Under the pieces are notes generated by a model that searched no databases, had not been told where the DNA came from, and worked only from the letters and a program-made list of their open reading frames with translations. Shown in pieces: positions 33,848 to 42,890 of a DNA stretch of 64,000 nucleotides; the first letter of the stretch is position 1; each line of letters opens with the position of its first letter. The stretch spans positions 1 through 64,000 of the forward strand of contig NZ_JMIB01000002.1 in NCBI RefSeq assembly GCF_000695255.1. Direction: 5' to 3'. The position numbers and the translations under genes are program-made. The DNA is from Photobacterium galatheae. Lineage in GTDB: Bacteria; Pseudomonadota; Gammaproteobacteria; Enterobacterales; Vibrionaceae.

Positions 33848-35928
33848 ATGTCACACCATCGTTCACTCGCAAACATTGCAAAACACATGCTGTCTGTATT
33901 TCTGTTTATTGCTGTGGTTTTGTCTGTCCGGCAGCGTTAGCCAGCGGCCTGCTGAAACCGGTGAAAAGCCAGTATCAGGATTTACAAATCCAGTCCCATC
34001 ACGTCAATGTGGTCATCGAAGACGGCTATGCAACCACCAGCATTGAGCAGGAATTCTTCAACCCGAACGAGACCGAGCTGGAAGCGCTCTACGCGTTTCC
34101 TGTGCCACAAAAAGCTGTGGTCGGTGAATTCATTTACTGGATCAACGGCCAACCTGTCATTGCTGAAGCCGTTGCCAAGGACAAAGCCAGAGTGATCTAT
34201 AACGAGCAGAAAGATCAGGGGAACGCGACAGCCCTGACGGAAAAAAACAGCTACAAAACCTTTGAGATGCGTGTTTTCCCGGTTCAGCCGCAACAGCGGG
34301 TGAAAGTGAAACTGGTATACGTGCAGGATGCTCTGCTGGATCACGGTGTCGGACGTTATGTATATCCGATGGAAGAAGGTGGCGTAGATGAACAGGCTGA
34401 GTCTTTCTGGACCCGAAATGATCGTGTTGAAGAAACGTTCTCTTTCAATGTCACCGTCAAGTCAGCTTATCCAGTCGATGGCCTGCGGCTACCAGCCCAT
34501 CCTCAGGCACGCATCAGCCAGTCCCAACAAGGCGAACAAACCATCTGGCACAGTGAAATGACCAATCAGCAATTTCAGCAACAACAGACGACTGAAACAA
34601 ACGATACGCAGACCGTCAGTCGTCCCTTCAGACTGGATCAAGACATTGTGGTTTACTGGCGGCTGAAAGACGGATTACCCGGCCGTCTGGATATGATTGC
34701 CTATCGCGACCCACAGCGTAGCCCACGCGGTACAGTCAAGCTGACCTTCACGCCGGGTGATGATTTAGAAGCCATTACGCAGGGCCGCGACTGGACGTTT
34801 GTGCTGGATAAGTCAGGGTCGATGACCGGTGACTACAGCACTCTAGTCGATGGGGTCGAGCGTGGCTTGAGTAAACTGCCAACAAACGATCGTTTTCGGA
34901 TCATCATGTTTGACGACAGTGCCCATCTGGCGACCAAAGGCTTTTTACCGGTCACGGCAGAAAACATCCAGACCGCCTTCGCGTCTGTTAACCGGTATCA
35001 GCCAGACGGCGGTACCAACTTATATGAGGGCATTGAGCTTGCTGTCAGCAATCTTGACGCTGACCGCCCGTCCGGCATTGTGCTCGTCACTGATGGCGTA
35101 GCGAATGTCGGGACGACTGCAAAGCGTGAGTTCCTGAAGCTGATGCAACAATACGATGTACGCCTGTATACCTTTATCATGGGCAACAGTGCCAACACCC
35201 CCTTGCTGGAACCGATGACCAAAGTCTCGAATGGATTTGCAATTTCCGTTTCGACCGCCGACGACATGCTGGGTCACCTCATGAACGTGAGCAGCAAACT
35301 GACACATCAGGCTTATCGCGATGTACAGCTTGAAATCGATGGCGTCAAAATCAAAGACCTGACCCCGAAGCAAATCAACAGCTTATATCGTGGTGAACAA
35401 TTAACGGTGTTTGGTCATTACTTTCAACCGGGCAAAACCAGCATCACGCTTTCCGCCACCGTGAACGGCCAGGAACGTGAATACAAGACCGAGATCAATC
35501 TGCCTGAAAGCACTTTAATGAATCCTGAAATTGAACGGTTATGGGCTTTCTCTGCCATTCGTGATTTGGAAGAACAGATGAACTATCTGGAACAAAAAGA
35601 CAGCGATAAAGAGCAGGCCATTGAATCACTGGCGGTCGAATATGGTCTGCTGACCGACTATACGTCGCTGCTGGTGGTGGAAGATGCCGTCTTTGAACAA
35701 TTGGGCATCAAGCGCCAGAACAAACAGCGGGTTGAAAAAGAACAACAGGCACGCCAGCAACGAGAGAACAGCACAGCCGCATCAACCCGGGTGGATCACA
35801 CACAGCCCATGTTCCATCAGTCTGCACCGAGCTATTCTCGCGGCAGTGGTGGCGGCAGTCTGAATGGTTTCGCCCTGTTTGCCCTGTTTATCCTGACCAT
35901 CTGGAGAATACGACAACCACAAAACTAA
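33848..35928 (+). CDS. VIT/VWA surface protein with GlyGly-CTERM; signal peptide frameshifted
   Basis: From about 33961 the protein has a VIT domain (FFNPNETELEALYAFPVP), then a von Willebrand A domain with a full MIDAS (LDKSGSMTGDYS, DGGTNLYEG, VLVTDGVAN), then a Gln/Glu-rich stretch and a GlyGly-CTERM tail (GSGGGSLNGFALFALF then RIRQ) expected to be handled by a rhombosortase. A start at 33848 with AAGGAGGCACTC encodes MSHHRSLANIAKHMLSVFLF but runs to a TAG at about 33938. The rest of the signal peptide (CPAALASGLLKP) is in the other frame. One missing T in the TTTT run at 33918-33921 explains it. Without correction the gene lacks a usable start. It could be a sequencing error, a slippage switch or a pseudogene. 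Confidence 0.75.
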
Positions 35929-35949
35929 CCTCCAACATTTTTATTCCCT

Positions 35950-35978
35950 GAAGAAGCCAGCCCTGCGCTGGTTTCTTC
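35950..35978 (+). terminator. Hairpin after the VIT/VWA gene
   Basis: An 11-bp stem GAAGAAGCCAG / CTGGTTTCTTC (one G-U pair), 7-base loop, 21 bases past the stop. There is no long T-run after it. Probably a transcript end. Confidence 0.45.
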
Positions 35979-36125
35979 CAGCGCATCTCAGACCTTGCTC
36001 ACCTTTAAAGCATCAAAGACTTGCCACTCAACTATAATCAGCACTTCATTGAATCTTTTATTGAGCGAGCCTTTTCTGTCAATTGATGCAGTAAAGTTTC
36101 ACCCCCAAAAAGTGCGGAGGTTCGG

Positions 36126-37823
36126 ATGTCCTCAACCAAATTCAACGACATCATTGATAAGCCAACATTTTTTGGTTCCTTATTTTTACTTTTTGCCGTC
36201 ACACTACCCTTGGTCTTTTTCCCGGAAGCAGGTGCCGCCTGGGTACGAAACGCCAAAGACTTCGTGACTGATCAACTGGGCGTGCTTTACCTGATCCTCG
36301 GTCTGGGTGCCTTCATCTTCATGGTTTATGTGATTTTCAGCGACATCGGACAAATCAAACTGGGGACACAGGAAGAAGACCCGGAATTTTCGACTTTTTC
36401 CTGGGCCGCCATGCTGTTTTGTTCTGGGATTGGTGCTTCCATTCTGTACTGGTCGATGATCGAATGGGCCTATTATTACCAAACACCCCCTTTCGATATT
36501 CCGGGGCAAACCCACGAAGCCGCTAAATGGGCCGTCACTTACGGCATTTTTCACTGGGGGCCACTGGCATGGTCCATCTATCTGATCCCCGCCCTGCCCA
36601 TTGCCTACTTCTACTATGTTCGGAATCACAGTGTACTCAAAATCAGTGAAGCGCTGATGCCAGTGCTGGGTGATGAACGCGCCCGTGGCTGGCTGGGGAA
36701 ACTCATCGATGTATTCTTTATCTTCGGCATGCTCGGCGGTGGTGCCACAACGCTGGGACTTGCAGCACCCCTGATCAATCAGGGCGTTCATGAACTGCTG
36801 GGGGTCCCCAATAATCTGTACACCCAAATCGTTGTGCTCATCATCTGTACGGCCATTTTCGGTTACAGCGCCTATGCGGGACTGAAAAAAGGGATTCAGA
36901 TGCTCTCCAACATCAACATGTGGCTGGCCGTTGGCATTTTGCTGTTTATTTTTATCACGGGCCCGACACTCTTCATGTTGAATACCGGGGTCGATGCACT
37001 GGGCAGGATGATCAATAACCTGTTTGAAATGGCAACCTGGACGGAGCCATTCGCACAGTTCCGGCAGTTCCCGGATACCCACTTTCCACAGGACTGGACC
37101 ATTTTCTACTGGGCCTGGTGGCTGGTATTTGCGCCGAGTGTCGGCCTGTTTATCGCGCGTATCTCCAAAGGACGTACCATCAAAGCCATGGTTGTCGGTT
37201 CCATTTTTTACGGAACACTCGGCTGCTTTCTGTTCTTCATGATCATGGGCAACTACGGCATTTACCTTCAGCTTTCGGAACAGTTAGATGTCATTTCCAT
37301 CCTGAATAATGAGGGCGCAACCACGGCCATCTTTGCCATGCTGAACACGCTCGCCTTAAGCAAGCTGGTGATCTTGGCATTTACCATTCTGGCGGTGATC
37401 TTCACGGCAACCACATTTGATTCAATTTCCTACATTCTCGCCGCTGTGGTGCAAAAGGAAATTGATGAAGAACCGGCGCGCTGGAACCGGCTGTTCTGGG
37501 CATTTGCTTTATCTGTCATGCCGATTACGCTGATGTTTCTGGGTGGGCTGGATACCCTGCAAACCGCCAGTGTGATTGGTGGCGTGCCCCTGCTCATCGT
37601 CGCGTTTCTTTTGTGTGTTTCCATCATCCGCGCAGCGCACTTTGACCTGCGCTATCAACCTGATTTTGAAGACAAAGAAATCTATATCGAAGAACTGCCG
37701 GAAGATGACCCCTGGACCGAAGAGGGTTCCTGGGATCTAGAACCGCCGGAAGAACATGGTGTTTCTCATGATGATAAACCTCATGAGGAAGGGGATCCCG
37801 ACAGCCATCCATCCAGACTTTAA
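36126..37823 (+). CDS. BCCT-family betaine/choline/carnitine transporter
   Basis: A 565-residue carrier with twelve membrane helices. Family marks are the tryptophan-rich TM4 segment (FHWGPLAWSIY) and the TM8 box (FYWAWWLVFAPSVGLFIARISKGRT). The glycine-rich FCSGIGASILYW in TM3 fits Na+- or H+-coupled uptake of quaternary ammonium solutes. The last 60 residues are strongly acidic (EDDPWTEEGSWDLEPPEE), a possible osmosensing or regulatory tail. GCGGAGG precedes the ATG. Role: osmoprotectant uptake in salt water; exact substrate unknown. Confidence 0.9.
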   Translation: MSSTKFNDIIDKPTFFGSLFLLFAVTLPLVFFPEAGAAWVRNAKDFVTDQLGVLYLILGLGAFIFMVYVIFSDIGQIKLGTQEEDPEFSTFSWAAMLFCSGIGASILYWSMIEWAYYYQTPPFDIPGQTHEAAKWAVTYGIFHWGPLAWSIYLIPALPIAYFYYVRNHSVLKISEALMPVLGDERARGWLGKLIDVFFIFGMLGGGATTLGLAAPLINQGVHELLGVPNNLYTQIVVLIICTAIFGYSAYAGLKKGIQMLSNINMWLAVGILLFIFITGPTLFMLNTGVDALGRMINNLFEMATWTEPFAQFRQFPDTHFPQDWTIFYWAWWLVFAPSVGLFIARISKGRTIKAMVVGSIFYGTLGCFLFFMIMGNYGIYLQLSEQLDVISILNNEGATTAIFAMLNTLALSKLVILAFTILAVIFTATTFDSISYILAAVVQKEIDEEPARWNRLFWAFALSVMPITLMFLGGLDTLQTASVIGGVPLLIVAFLLCVSIIRAAHFDLRYQPDFEDKEIYIEELPEDDPWTEEGSWDLEPPEEHGVSHDDKPHEEGDPDSHPSRL

Positions 37824-37886
37824 GATGATTTTGCAAACCAACGTCAGTCCGGGCACATACCCTCCCTTTCAACCTGGGAAGTCAAC

Positions 37887-38258
37887 ATGCGTCTCCTGAT
37901 TGGCCTCATTGGTGTTTTCATTGCTGGCATGGGATTAATTCTGGCCGCGGAACCGAGGCTGATTCTGGATTTTATGTCCCGACACAAAAAACGGCTCTGG
38001 CTTCACATGGTCGCTGTCGCAGTCCGCTTACTGATTGGCTATCTGCTCATTGAGTATGCAGACAGCACTGACCACCCATTACTGGTGACTGCGGTGGGTT
38101 GGTTCGCCATTATTGCCGCACTGTTCTTACTGATTCTTGGCAGGGAAAATTTTAAAAAACTCATTCGGTGGGCGGTTGAGCTGAATGATATACAGGGGCG
38201 AACAGGCGGTGTTCTCGCCGCGCTGTTTGGGGCTTTTCTGGTTTATATCGCGTTATAA
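37887..38258 (+). CDS. Small membrane protein, unknown
   Basis: A 123-residue protein with helices at about 1-20, 38-57, 66-84 and 104-122 and a basic loop (SRHKKRLWLH). It follows the BCCT gene by 63 bases on the same strand and may be co-transcribed. I do not recognise the family. Confidence 0.6.
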   Translation: MRLLIGLIGVFIAGMGLILAAEPRLILDFMSRHKKRLWLHMVAVAVRLLIGYLLIEYADSTDHPLLVTAVGWFAIIAALFLLILGRENFKKLIRWAVELNDIQGRTGGVLAALFGAFLVYIAL

Positions 38259-38352
38259 AAACCGATAGCTCCTCATCAATACATCCGTAAAAACAAGCCT
38301 GAATCGTGCCGCCCGGCAGGATTTAAACTAAAGCCAATGCAAACGACTATTG

Positions 38353-38961
38353 CTATTTATAGACTTTGCATTTCAACGCATGAGTGCCGTATCCCCAAGT
38401 CACCCGCACCTCACCCTGCTCCTCCCAAAGACTTTCGTTACGTCCGACATATCGCAGACCCCAGTCTGTTTCTTGCTGAAACATCAGCGACACACTGTCG
38501 CCGCGTTCGGCAATCAGTGATGGCGGTTCAGTCGGATAATAGGTCGCAATCACTTCACTGCCCGGGTGATCATCGCAGCGATAAAACACGGTGCCCGTTG
38601 ACTGAATCAAGGCATATTTGGCTTGTAACTCCGCAATACGGCGCTGATATTCCCCTTCAACACATTGCCTTTGATCATCGGCTTTCCAGCAGTCATTCCG
38701 GCCTTTGATCCATCCCCGCTGCTCTGCCTTCAACACCGGGGGATGTTCATTGGTCGCTTTTGCGGTTGCCTGCCGGTAAACATCAGCCAAGCGGTTATCC
38801 AAAGCAGATAACGCTTCATCCTGACAAATCAGTGCTTCCATACTACCCGTTTCAACGGCACTGCAATCAAATGAAGGCTGAGCCGATTCTGCCTGCGTAT
38901 ACACCAGAACACATGAGGCAATCACCGTGAAAACGACCCAGCCGACTTTCATATTTTTCAC
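38353..38961 (-). CDS. LprI-MliC lysozyme-inhibitor fusion
   Basis: A periplasmic protein of about 202 residues with two lysozyme-inhibitor modules. After a signal peptide (GWVVFTVIASCVLVYTQAES) comes an LprI domain (FDCSAVETGSMEALICQDEAL, then GWIKGRNDCW) and at the C-terminus a MliC domain (VFYRCDDHPGSEV, ending ALKCKVYK). MliC blocks c-type lysozyme. The start is uncertain: a GTG at 38961 has GGAGG nine bases upstream, an ATG at 38952 lies a little too far, and a GTG at 38985 lacks a site. It probably protects the wall from host lysozyme. Confidence 0.75.
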   Translation of the reverse strand: MKNMKVGWVVFTVIASCVLVYTQAESAQPSFDCSAVETGSMEALICQDEALSALDNRLADVYRQATAKATNEHPPVLKAEQRGWIKGRNDCWKADDQRQCVEGEYQRRIAELQAKYALIQSTGTVFYRCDDHPGSEVIATYYPTEPPSLIAERGDSVSLMFQQETDWGLRYVGRNESLWEEQGEVRVTWGYGTHALKCKVYK

Positions 38962-39057
38962 AAGTTTCCGCCTCCGGCGCTGCACTGCCCGTTACAAAAT
39001 CAACTATAGGCAATAGATTTTCATTCGTCAGAAAAGTATGCAGCACAGGCAGACGAA

Positions 39058-39480
39058 TCATTTCAGTTTACTGAGCAAGCCCATCAGTTGATTCAGTTGG
39101 GTTACCGTCATTCCCTCAGCCATGCTTTCAGCACCATGATTAAAACTGACTAAAGCATCCTGATAAATTTCCTGTCCGGTTGGTGTCAGTTTCACCAGAC
39201 TGACTCTGGCATCCCGGCTGTTTTTCTCTTTTTCTACCAGATGATTTTTTTCCATCGGGTTCAGTAACCGAGTCACGCCGGAAGCGGTTAAGCCCACCGC
39301 TTCCGCCAGTGCGACCCGGCTCATCGACTGACCCGAAGTTTCACTGAGCTGATGCAGCACAAAAAACTCAGACACACTGATCCCGTGAGCACTCAGCTTC
39401 CGGTCGATGCTTTTCATCATTTGAGTATGGATTAAAGTCAGTTCCATAAACAACTGACCCTGTAGATTCATTGAAGACAT
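39058..39480 (-). CDS. MarR-family regulator
   Basis: A 140-residue winged-helix protein: dimer helices at both ends, recognition region MSRVALAEAVGLTASGVTRLL (about 60-80) and the wing EKNSRDARVSLVKLT. AAGGAGAGACGT precedes ATG 39480; an in-frame start 23 codons upstream would cover the operator-like palindrome and is rejected. A perfect 11-bp inverted repeat sits 18-43 bases upstream of the start, so autoregulation is likely. The target could also include a neighbouring gene. Confidence 0.8.
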   Translation of the reverse strand: MSSMNLQGQLFMELTLIHTQMMKSIDRKLSAHGISVSEFFVLHQLSETSGQSMSRVALAEAVGLTASGVTRLLNPMEKNHLVEKEKNSRDARVSLVKLTPTGQEIYQDALVSFNHGAESMAEGMTVTQLNQLMGLLSKLK

Positions 39481-39497
39481 ACGTCTCTCCTTGCTGG

Positions 39498-39523
39498 TCA
39501 ATACTTGATAACTCAAGTATTGA
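39498..39523. promoter_or_regulatory. Palindromic operator upstream of marR-type gene
   Basis: TCAATACTTGA-TAAC-TCAAGTATTGA is a perfect dyad with 11-bp arms and a 4-base centre, directly before the ribosome site. Its size and placement suit a MarR dimer site for self-repression. Confidence 0.65.
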
Positions 39524-39587
39524 TCAACAATTAGTGCGTTATCAAGCAATTTTTCAAGCTTCTAAGGAAATTCAGCTTTCACGGTCA

Positions 39588-40454
39588 TCAGGACTTTAAA
39601 GGCAAATAAATATCCGTGACGGCCTCATGCTCTGCAACATCAGGAAAAAAGCGAACACGTTCAAAGAATAACGGGAAATCTGCCAATGACTCTCCACTTT
39701 CAGGAAACCATCGGCCATACAGCGCCTGGACAACGCACACCAGACCGTCATCAGAACCAATATGTCTGACTCTGGCATAGCGCCCGGCCGGGATCGTTTT
39801 ACTGACAATTCCGGCAGCGTCATCCGTCATTGATTGTTTGACTTCAACGGCTAAATCAAATCGGTATTCATCTGGCGATGTTGATTCCGGATCATCGTAA
39901 AGTAAGTTAAACGTCCGGCTGATATCAGGCCGCAGACCGACAGACTTTCGCCAGGCAATAAAACGCTGAATGCTTGCCCCGAGTGTGACAGGGTCACCTT
40001 TGTGTTCCAATACCGCGAGCTGAATCTCCGGCAATTCAACCATTTCAACTTGAGGAGATAATTCTGACATATTTTTTTTCCTGACCATCGAGAGTGACTG
40101 ATGCAATGACTGCCAGTGTTCCCAGTTCGGATTTACCCGGAACGCCGTTGGACTCACACCAAATACCTGCCGGAAAGCACGAGAAAATGACTCCGCATTT
40201 TGATAGCCGGCGGCAAATGCAATGTCCGTGACACAGTGATCCTGCCGGTACAGTAGCTGGTAAGCAGCCTGTTTCAAGCGCCGTTGTCGAATGTACACAT
40301 TAACGGGCATCCCCAGCATCGACGAGAACAGACGATGAAAATGAAACGGTGACAAGCAGGCAACCTTGCTTAACTGTGCCACGGTCAGCGATTGCTCCAG
40401 ATTGCAGTCGATGGCATCCAGCACCCTGTTCAGCACGTCTTGATAATCAGTCAT
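39588..40454 (-). CDS. AraC-family regulator with GyrI-like effector domain
   Basis: A 288-residue regulator of the Rob/SoxS-plus-GyrI layout. Residues 8-105 hold two helix-turn-helix motifs (TVAQLSKVACLSPFHFHRLF and CVTDIAFAAGYQNAESFSRAF). Residues 130-288 match the GyrI-like small-molecule-binding domain (VEMVELPEIQLAVLEHKG, IPAGRYARVRH, DIYLPLK). Such proteins often sense drugs or cationic compounds. It lies upstream of the marR-type gene on the same strand with a 107-base gap. Target not visible. Confidence 0.8.
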   Translation of the reverse strand: MTDYQDVLNRVLDAIDCNLEQSLTVAQLSKVACLSPFHFHRLFSSMLGMPVNVYIRQRRLKQAAYQLLYRQDHCVTDIAFAAGYQNAESFSRAFRQVFGVSPTAFRVNPNWEHWQSLHQSLSMVRKKNMSELSPQVEMVELPEIQLAVLEHKGDPVTLGASIQRFIAWRKSVGLRPDISRTFNLLYDDPESTSPDEYRFDLAVEVKQSMTDDAAGIVSKTIPAGRYARVRHIGSDDGLVCVVQALYGRWFPESGESLADFPLFFERVRFFPDVAEHEAVTDIYLPLKS

Positions 40455-40651
40455 GATTTACTCCGGTTATTTCAGTCACCATCATACAAAAACGGACCAT
40501 TCGATGCCTGACTCATCTTGCTTTATTGGTCGTGGCTTATCCTTGATATTCCGTATCTGCTGGTAAATCTTGGCTTGAGCGTACAGTCAACCTTCTTGTT
40601 CCATGGTATGTCGCGCATAAAATCTGTATCAACCTCAGTCTTTCCTGATGC

Positions 40652-40773
40652 GCGCCAGACACTCTTTGTGAGCACAAAGAGTGCCCAGAAATGCTTTTCT
40701 TTCTCTGGTGCTGGCCGGGCTGGTTGTAGGCGCTCCCTGCGCCGACAACCTAAAAATTCATCCATGAATTTTT
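40652..40773. repeat. Compound palindromic intergenic repeat
   Basis: Three consecutive inverted repeats: CACTCTTTGTG-AG-CACAAAGAGTG (40660-40683), GGTTGTAGGCGC-TCCCT-GCGCCGACAACC (40722-40750, one mismatch) and AAAAATTCAT-CC-ATGAATTTTT (40752-40773). The nucleotide texture resembles intergenic elements I recall in many copies in Vibrio and Photobacterium genomes. Multiplicity cannot be tested within this window. Confidence 0.5.
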
Positions 40774-40924
40774 CCCTGGCATTGTAAATGAATTGAGTTC
40801 TCGCGTGTGAATGAACAGTTCCGTTTTAAAGTAACCAGTCAGAACGAGTCATCTCAAGTAAACGAAACGGACAGATTGCATTCGAACTCATTTACTTATT
40901 TCAGGTGACTCACCTAACATCCAT

Positions 40925-40956
40925 CAAAAAAGCCGGGATACTTTGGCTCCCGGCTT
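40925..40956 (-). terminator. Terminator of the kynABU operon
   Basis: A 9-bp stem AAGCCGGGA / TCCCGGCTT; on the minus strand it is followed by TTTTTTGATGG. It lies 34 bases past the kynU stop. Confidence 0.8.
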
Positions 40957-40990
40957 CATCTTCACACTGATCCGCGCTTTGACGCCATGC

Positions 40991-42232
40991 TCAAGTCACA
41001 GCGGTCAGCTTCTTGAACTCTGCTTTGTTCCAAAGATCATGGGTCATAATATCCACCAGCGCATCGACACAATCCCACAAATCGACATAACGAACATAGA
41101 GCGGCGTAAATCCAAATCGCAAAATATTTGGCGCTCGGAAGTCACCGATGATATTGCGGGCAATCAGGGCCTGCATGATGGCAAATCCCTGTTCATGGGT
41201 CAGAGAAACCTGACTCCCGCGCACTGCCGGATCTTTGGAAGAAACAATCCCGAAACCAAACTGGCCACACCGCAATTCAATCAGCTCCATAAACAACTGC
41301 CCCATTCGGAGCGATTTTTCGCGGATCAGATTCATGTCAGCAGCGGCCATGATGTCGATGCCGACTTCCAGCAAACTCGCGCCGACCACAGAGGTAGTGC
41401 CACACAAAGTTCTTTCAATGCCCTGTGCTGGCTCGTAATCGTCACGCATGGCAAATGGATTCGCGTGACCAAACCAGCCACTCAGTGGTTGCTCCAGATG
41501 GGCCAGATGACGTTTGGCGGCAAACAGGAAACCCGGCGCACCCGGCCCGCCGTTCAGATACTTGTAACCGCAACCCACCGCAAAATCGGCTCCGACCTGA
41601 TTCAATGCCACTGGCACCGCGCCAGTACTGTGGCTGAGATCCCAGATGATCAACGCGCCTTTTTCATGGGCTCTGGCCGTGATTGCCGCCATATCGAACA
41701 TTGCACCGCTTTTATAGTGCACATGCGTCAGCACCACCACGGCGGTCTCTTCATCAATCGCGTCCATGATGCAGTCGCGCGACTCTGTAACCAGGCGTAC
41801 CTTGCCATCCATGAAACTTTCCAGCCCCTGCAGAATATATAAATCTGTCGGGAAGTTGCCGGGCTCAGACAAAATTTTGCTGCGACCGGCGTTCAGTTTG
41901 ACCGCTGCGGCAGCCAGCTTAAACAGGTTCACCGATGTCGAATCGGCCACTATCACTTCACCCGGCTCAGCCCCAATCAGACCAGCGATCTTGTCGCCGA
42001 CACGGCGAGGAATATGAATCCAGTCATAGGTGTTCCAGCTCCGGATCAAGCCTTGACCCCACTGTTCTTCCACCACTTCCCGGGCTTTTTCTTTGGCGGC
42101 TTTCGGCAAAACGCCCAGCGAGTTCCCGTTGAGATAAATATGGCCTGCCGGCAGATCAAACTGCTCGCGAAATTCTGCCAGTGGATCAACCTGATCCAGC
42201 GATTCAAAATAGGATCTGTCCAGTGTTTCCAT
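40991..42232 (-). CDS. kynU: Kynureninase
   Basis: A 413-residue PLP enzyme that splits kynurenine into anthranilate and alanine. It opens with the family's HIYLNGNSLGVLP, has the cofactor-contacting DLSHSTGAVPV, and the PLP lysine in GYKYLNGGPGAPGF. Length matches the bacterial family. GGGAGTGAAGTAAC gives a good ribosome site. It is the last gene of the operon kynA-kynB-kynU, 28 bases after kynB, and together they turn tryptophan into anthranilate. Confidence 0.95.
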   Translation of the reverse strand: METLDRSYFESLDQVDPLAEFREQFDLPAGHIYLNGNSLGVLPKAAKEKAREVVEEQWGQGLIRSWNTYDWIHIPRRVGDKIAGLIGAEPGEVIVADSTSVNLFKLAAAAVKLNAGRSKILSEPGNFPTDLYILQGLESFMDGKVRLVTESRDCIMDAIDEETAVVVLTHVHYKSGAMFDMAAITARAHEKGALIIWDLSHSTGAVPVALNQVGADFAVGCGYKYLNGGPGAPGFLFAAKRHLAHLEQPLSGWFGHANPFAMRDDYEPAQGIERTLCGTTSVVGASLLEVGIDIMAAADMNLIREKSLRMGQLFMELIELRCGQFGFGIVSSKDPAVRGSQVSLTHEQGFAIMQALIARNIIGDFRAPNILRFGFTPLYVRYVDLWDCVDALVDIMTHDLWNKAEFKKLTAVT

Positions 42233-42260
42233 GTTACTTCACTCCCTTAAATGATGTGCT

Positions 42261-42890
42261 TTACACCACACTGCGCAGCAGTGCACGAACCGGAGACGCA
42301 TCCAGTGCGTCCAGTTTGAGTGGCGGCGCAATCAATTCGTAGTCTCCCGGGGGAACATCATCTAAAACCAGTCCTTCCAGAATCGCCATTCCATGGCGCC
42401 GGACCGCATGGTGCGCACGCATGGATTTAGACGTCTGCGGATCCAGTGACGGGCTATCAATGCCAATCAAGCATGCACCCCGTTCGGCCAGTAAGTCGAT
42501 GGTCTCAGCAGCGACTGCCGTGAAATCAGCAACCCATTGCTCGTGTGGGAAGTGGGCGTAAGTTTTCAGAATGACGCGCTCAAGCTGATCCGGTAGCTGG
42601 CTGATGATGTCCTGCGGTTTCACCCATCCAATCGCCTGCGTCGCATCAATCACCACGCAGGGGCCGATGTAATATTCCAGGCTGACCGCGGCCATGGTTT
42701 TCCCTGTGGCATCATAATGAACCGGTGCATCCGCATGGGTGCCCGAATGGGTCGACAGGGTCAACTGACCAACATTCACCGGACACTCGGCACTCATTTC
42801 CCAGTGAAATTGCGAAGAAAACTCGGTATCTCCGGGCCAGACAGGCAAGCCTTTCCGCAACGTTTGCGAGATATCCCAAATCTTAATCAT
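42261..42890 (-). CDS. kynB: Kynurenine formamidase
   Basis: A 209-residue cyclase-fold metal-dependent hydrolase that removes formate from N-formylkynurenine. The signature STHSGTHADAPVHYD supplies the zinc ligands; later residues IGIDSPSLDP and H in RAHHAVRRHG complete the fold. ATG 42890 has GAAGGG eight bases before it and overlaps the kynA stop by eight bases. An in-frame TTG at 42905 is less likely. Second step of the kynurenine route. Confidence 0.93.
   Translation of the reverse strand: MIKIWDISQTLRKGLPVWPGDTEFSSQFHWEMSAECPVNVGQLTLSTHSGTHADAPVHYDATGKTMAAVSLEYYIGPCVVIDATQAIGWVKPQDIISQLPDQLERVILKTYAHFPHEQWVADFTAVAAETIDLLAERGACLIGIDSPSLDPQTSKSMRAHHAVRRHGMAILEGLVLDDVPPGDYELIAPPLKLDALDASPVRALLRSVV

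Larger units (their letters stand above)
40455..40990. other. Intergenic stretch with hairpin cluster and no gene
   Basis: About 535 bases between araC-type and kynU genes, both reading leftward. The middle carries three back-to-back inverted repeats (listed separately) and the right end the kyn terminator. Short frames such as the minus-strand 40523-40765 are rich in Arg, Pro and Lys and look like translated repeat DNA. Nothing else is seen. Confidence 0.5.

Noticed and set aside
36204..37082. 292-codon minus-strand frame opposite the BCCT gene
   Set aside because: Antisense shadow of a GC-biased membrane gene; rich in Gln, His and Pro, no ribosome site.
40943..41842. 299-codon plus-strand frame opposite kynU
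   Set aside because: Antisense of a clear kynureninase gene with no start signal.
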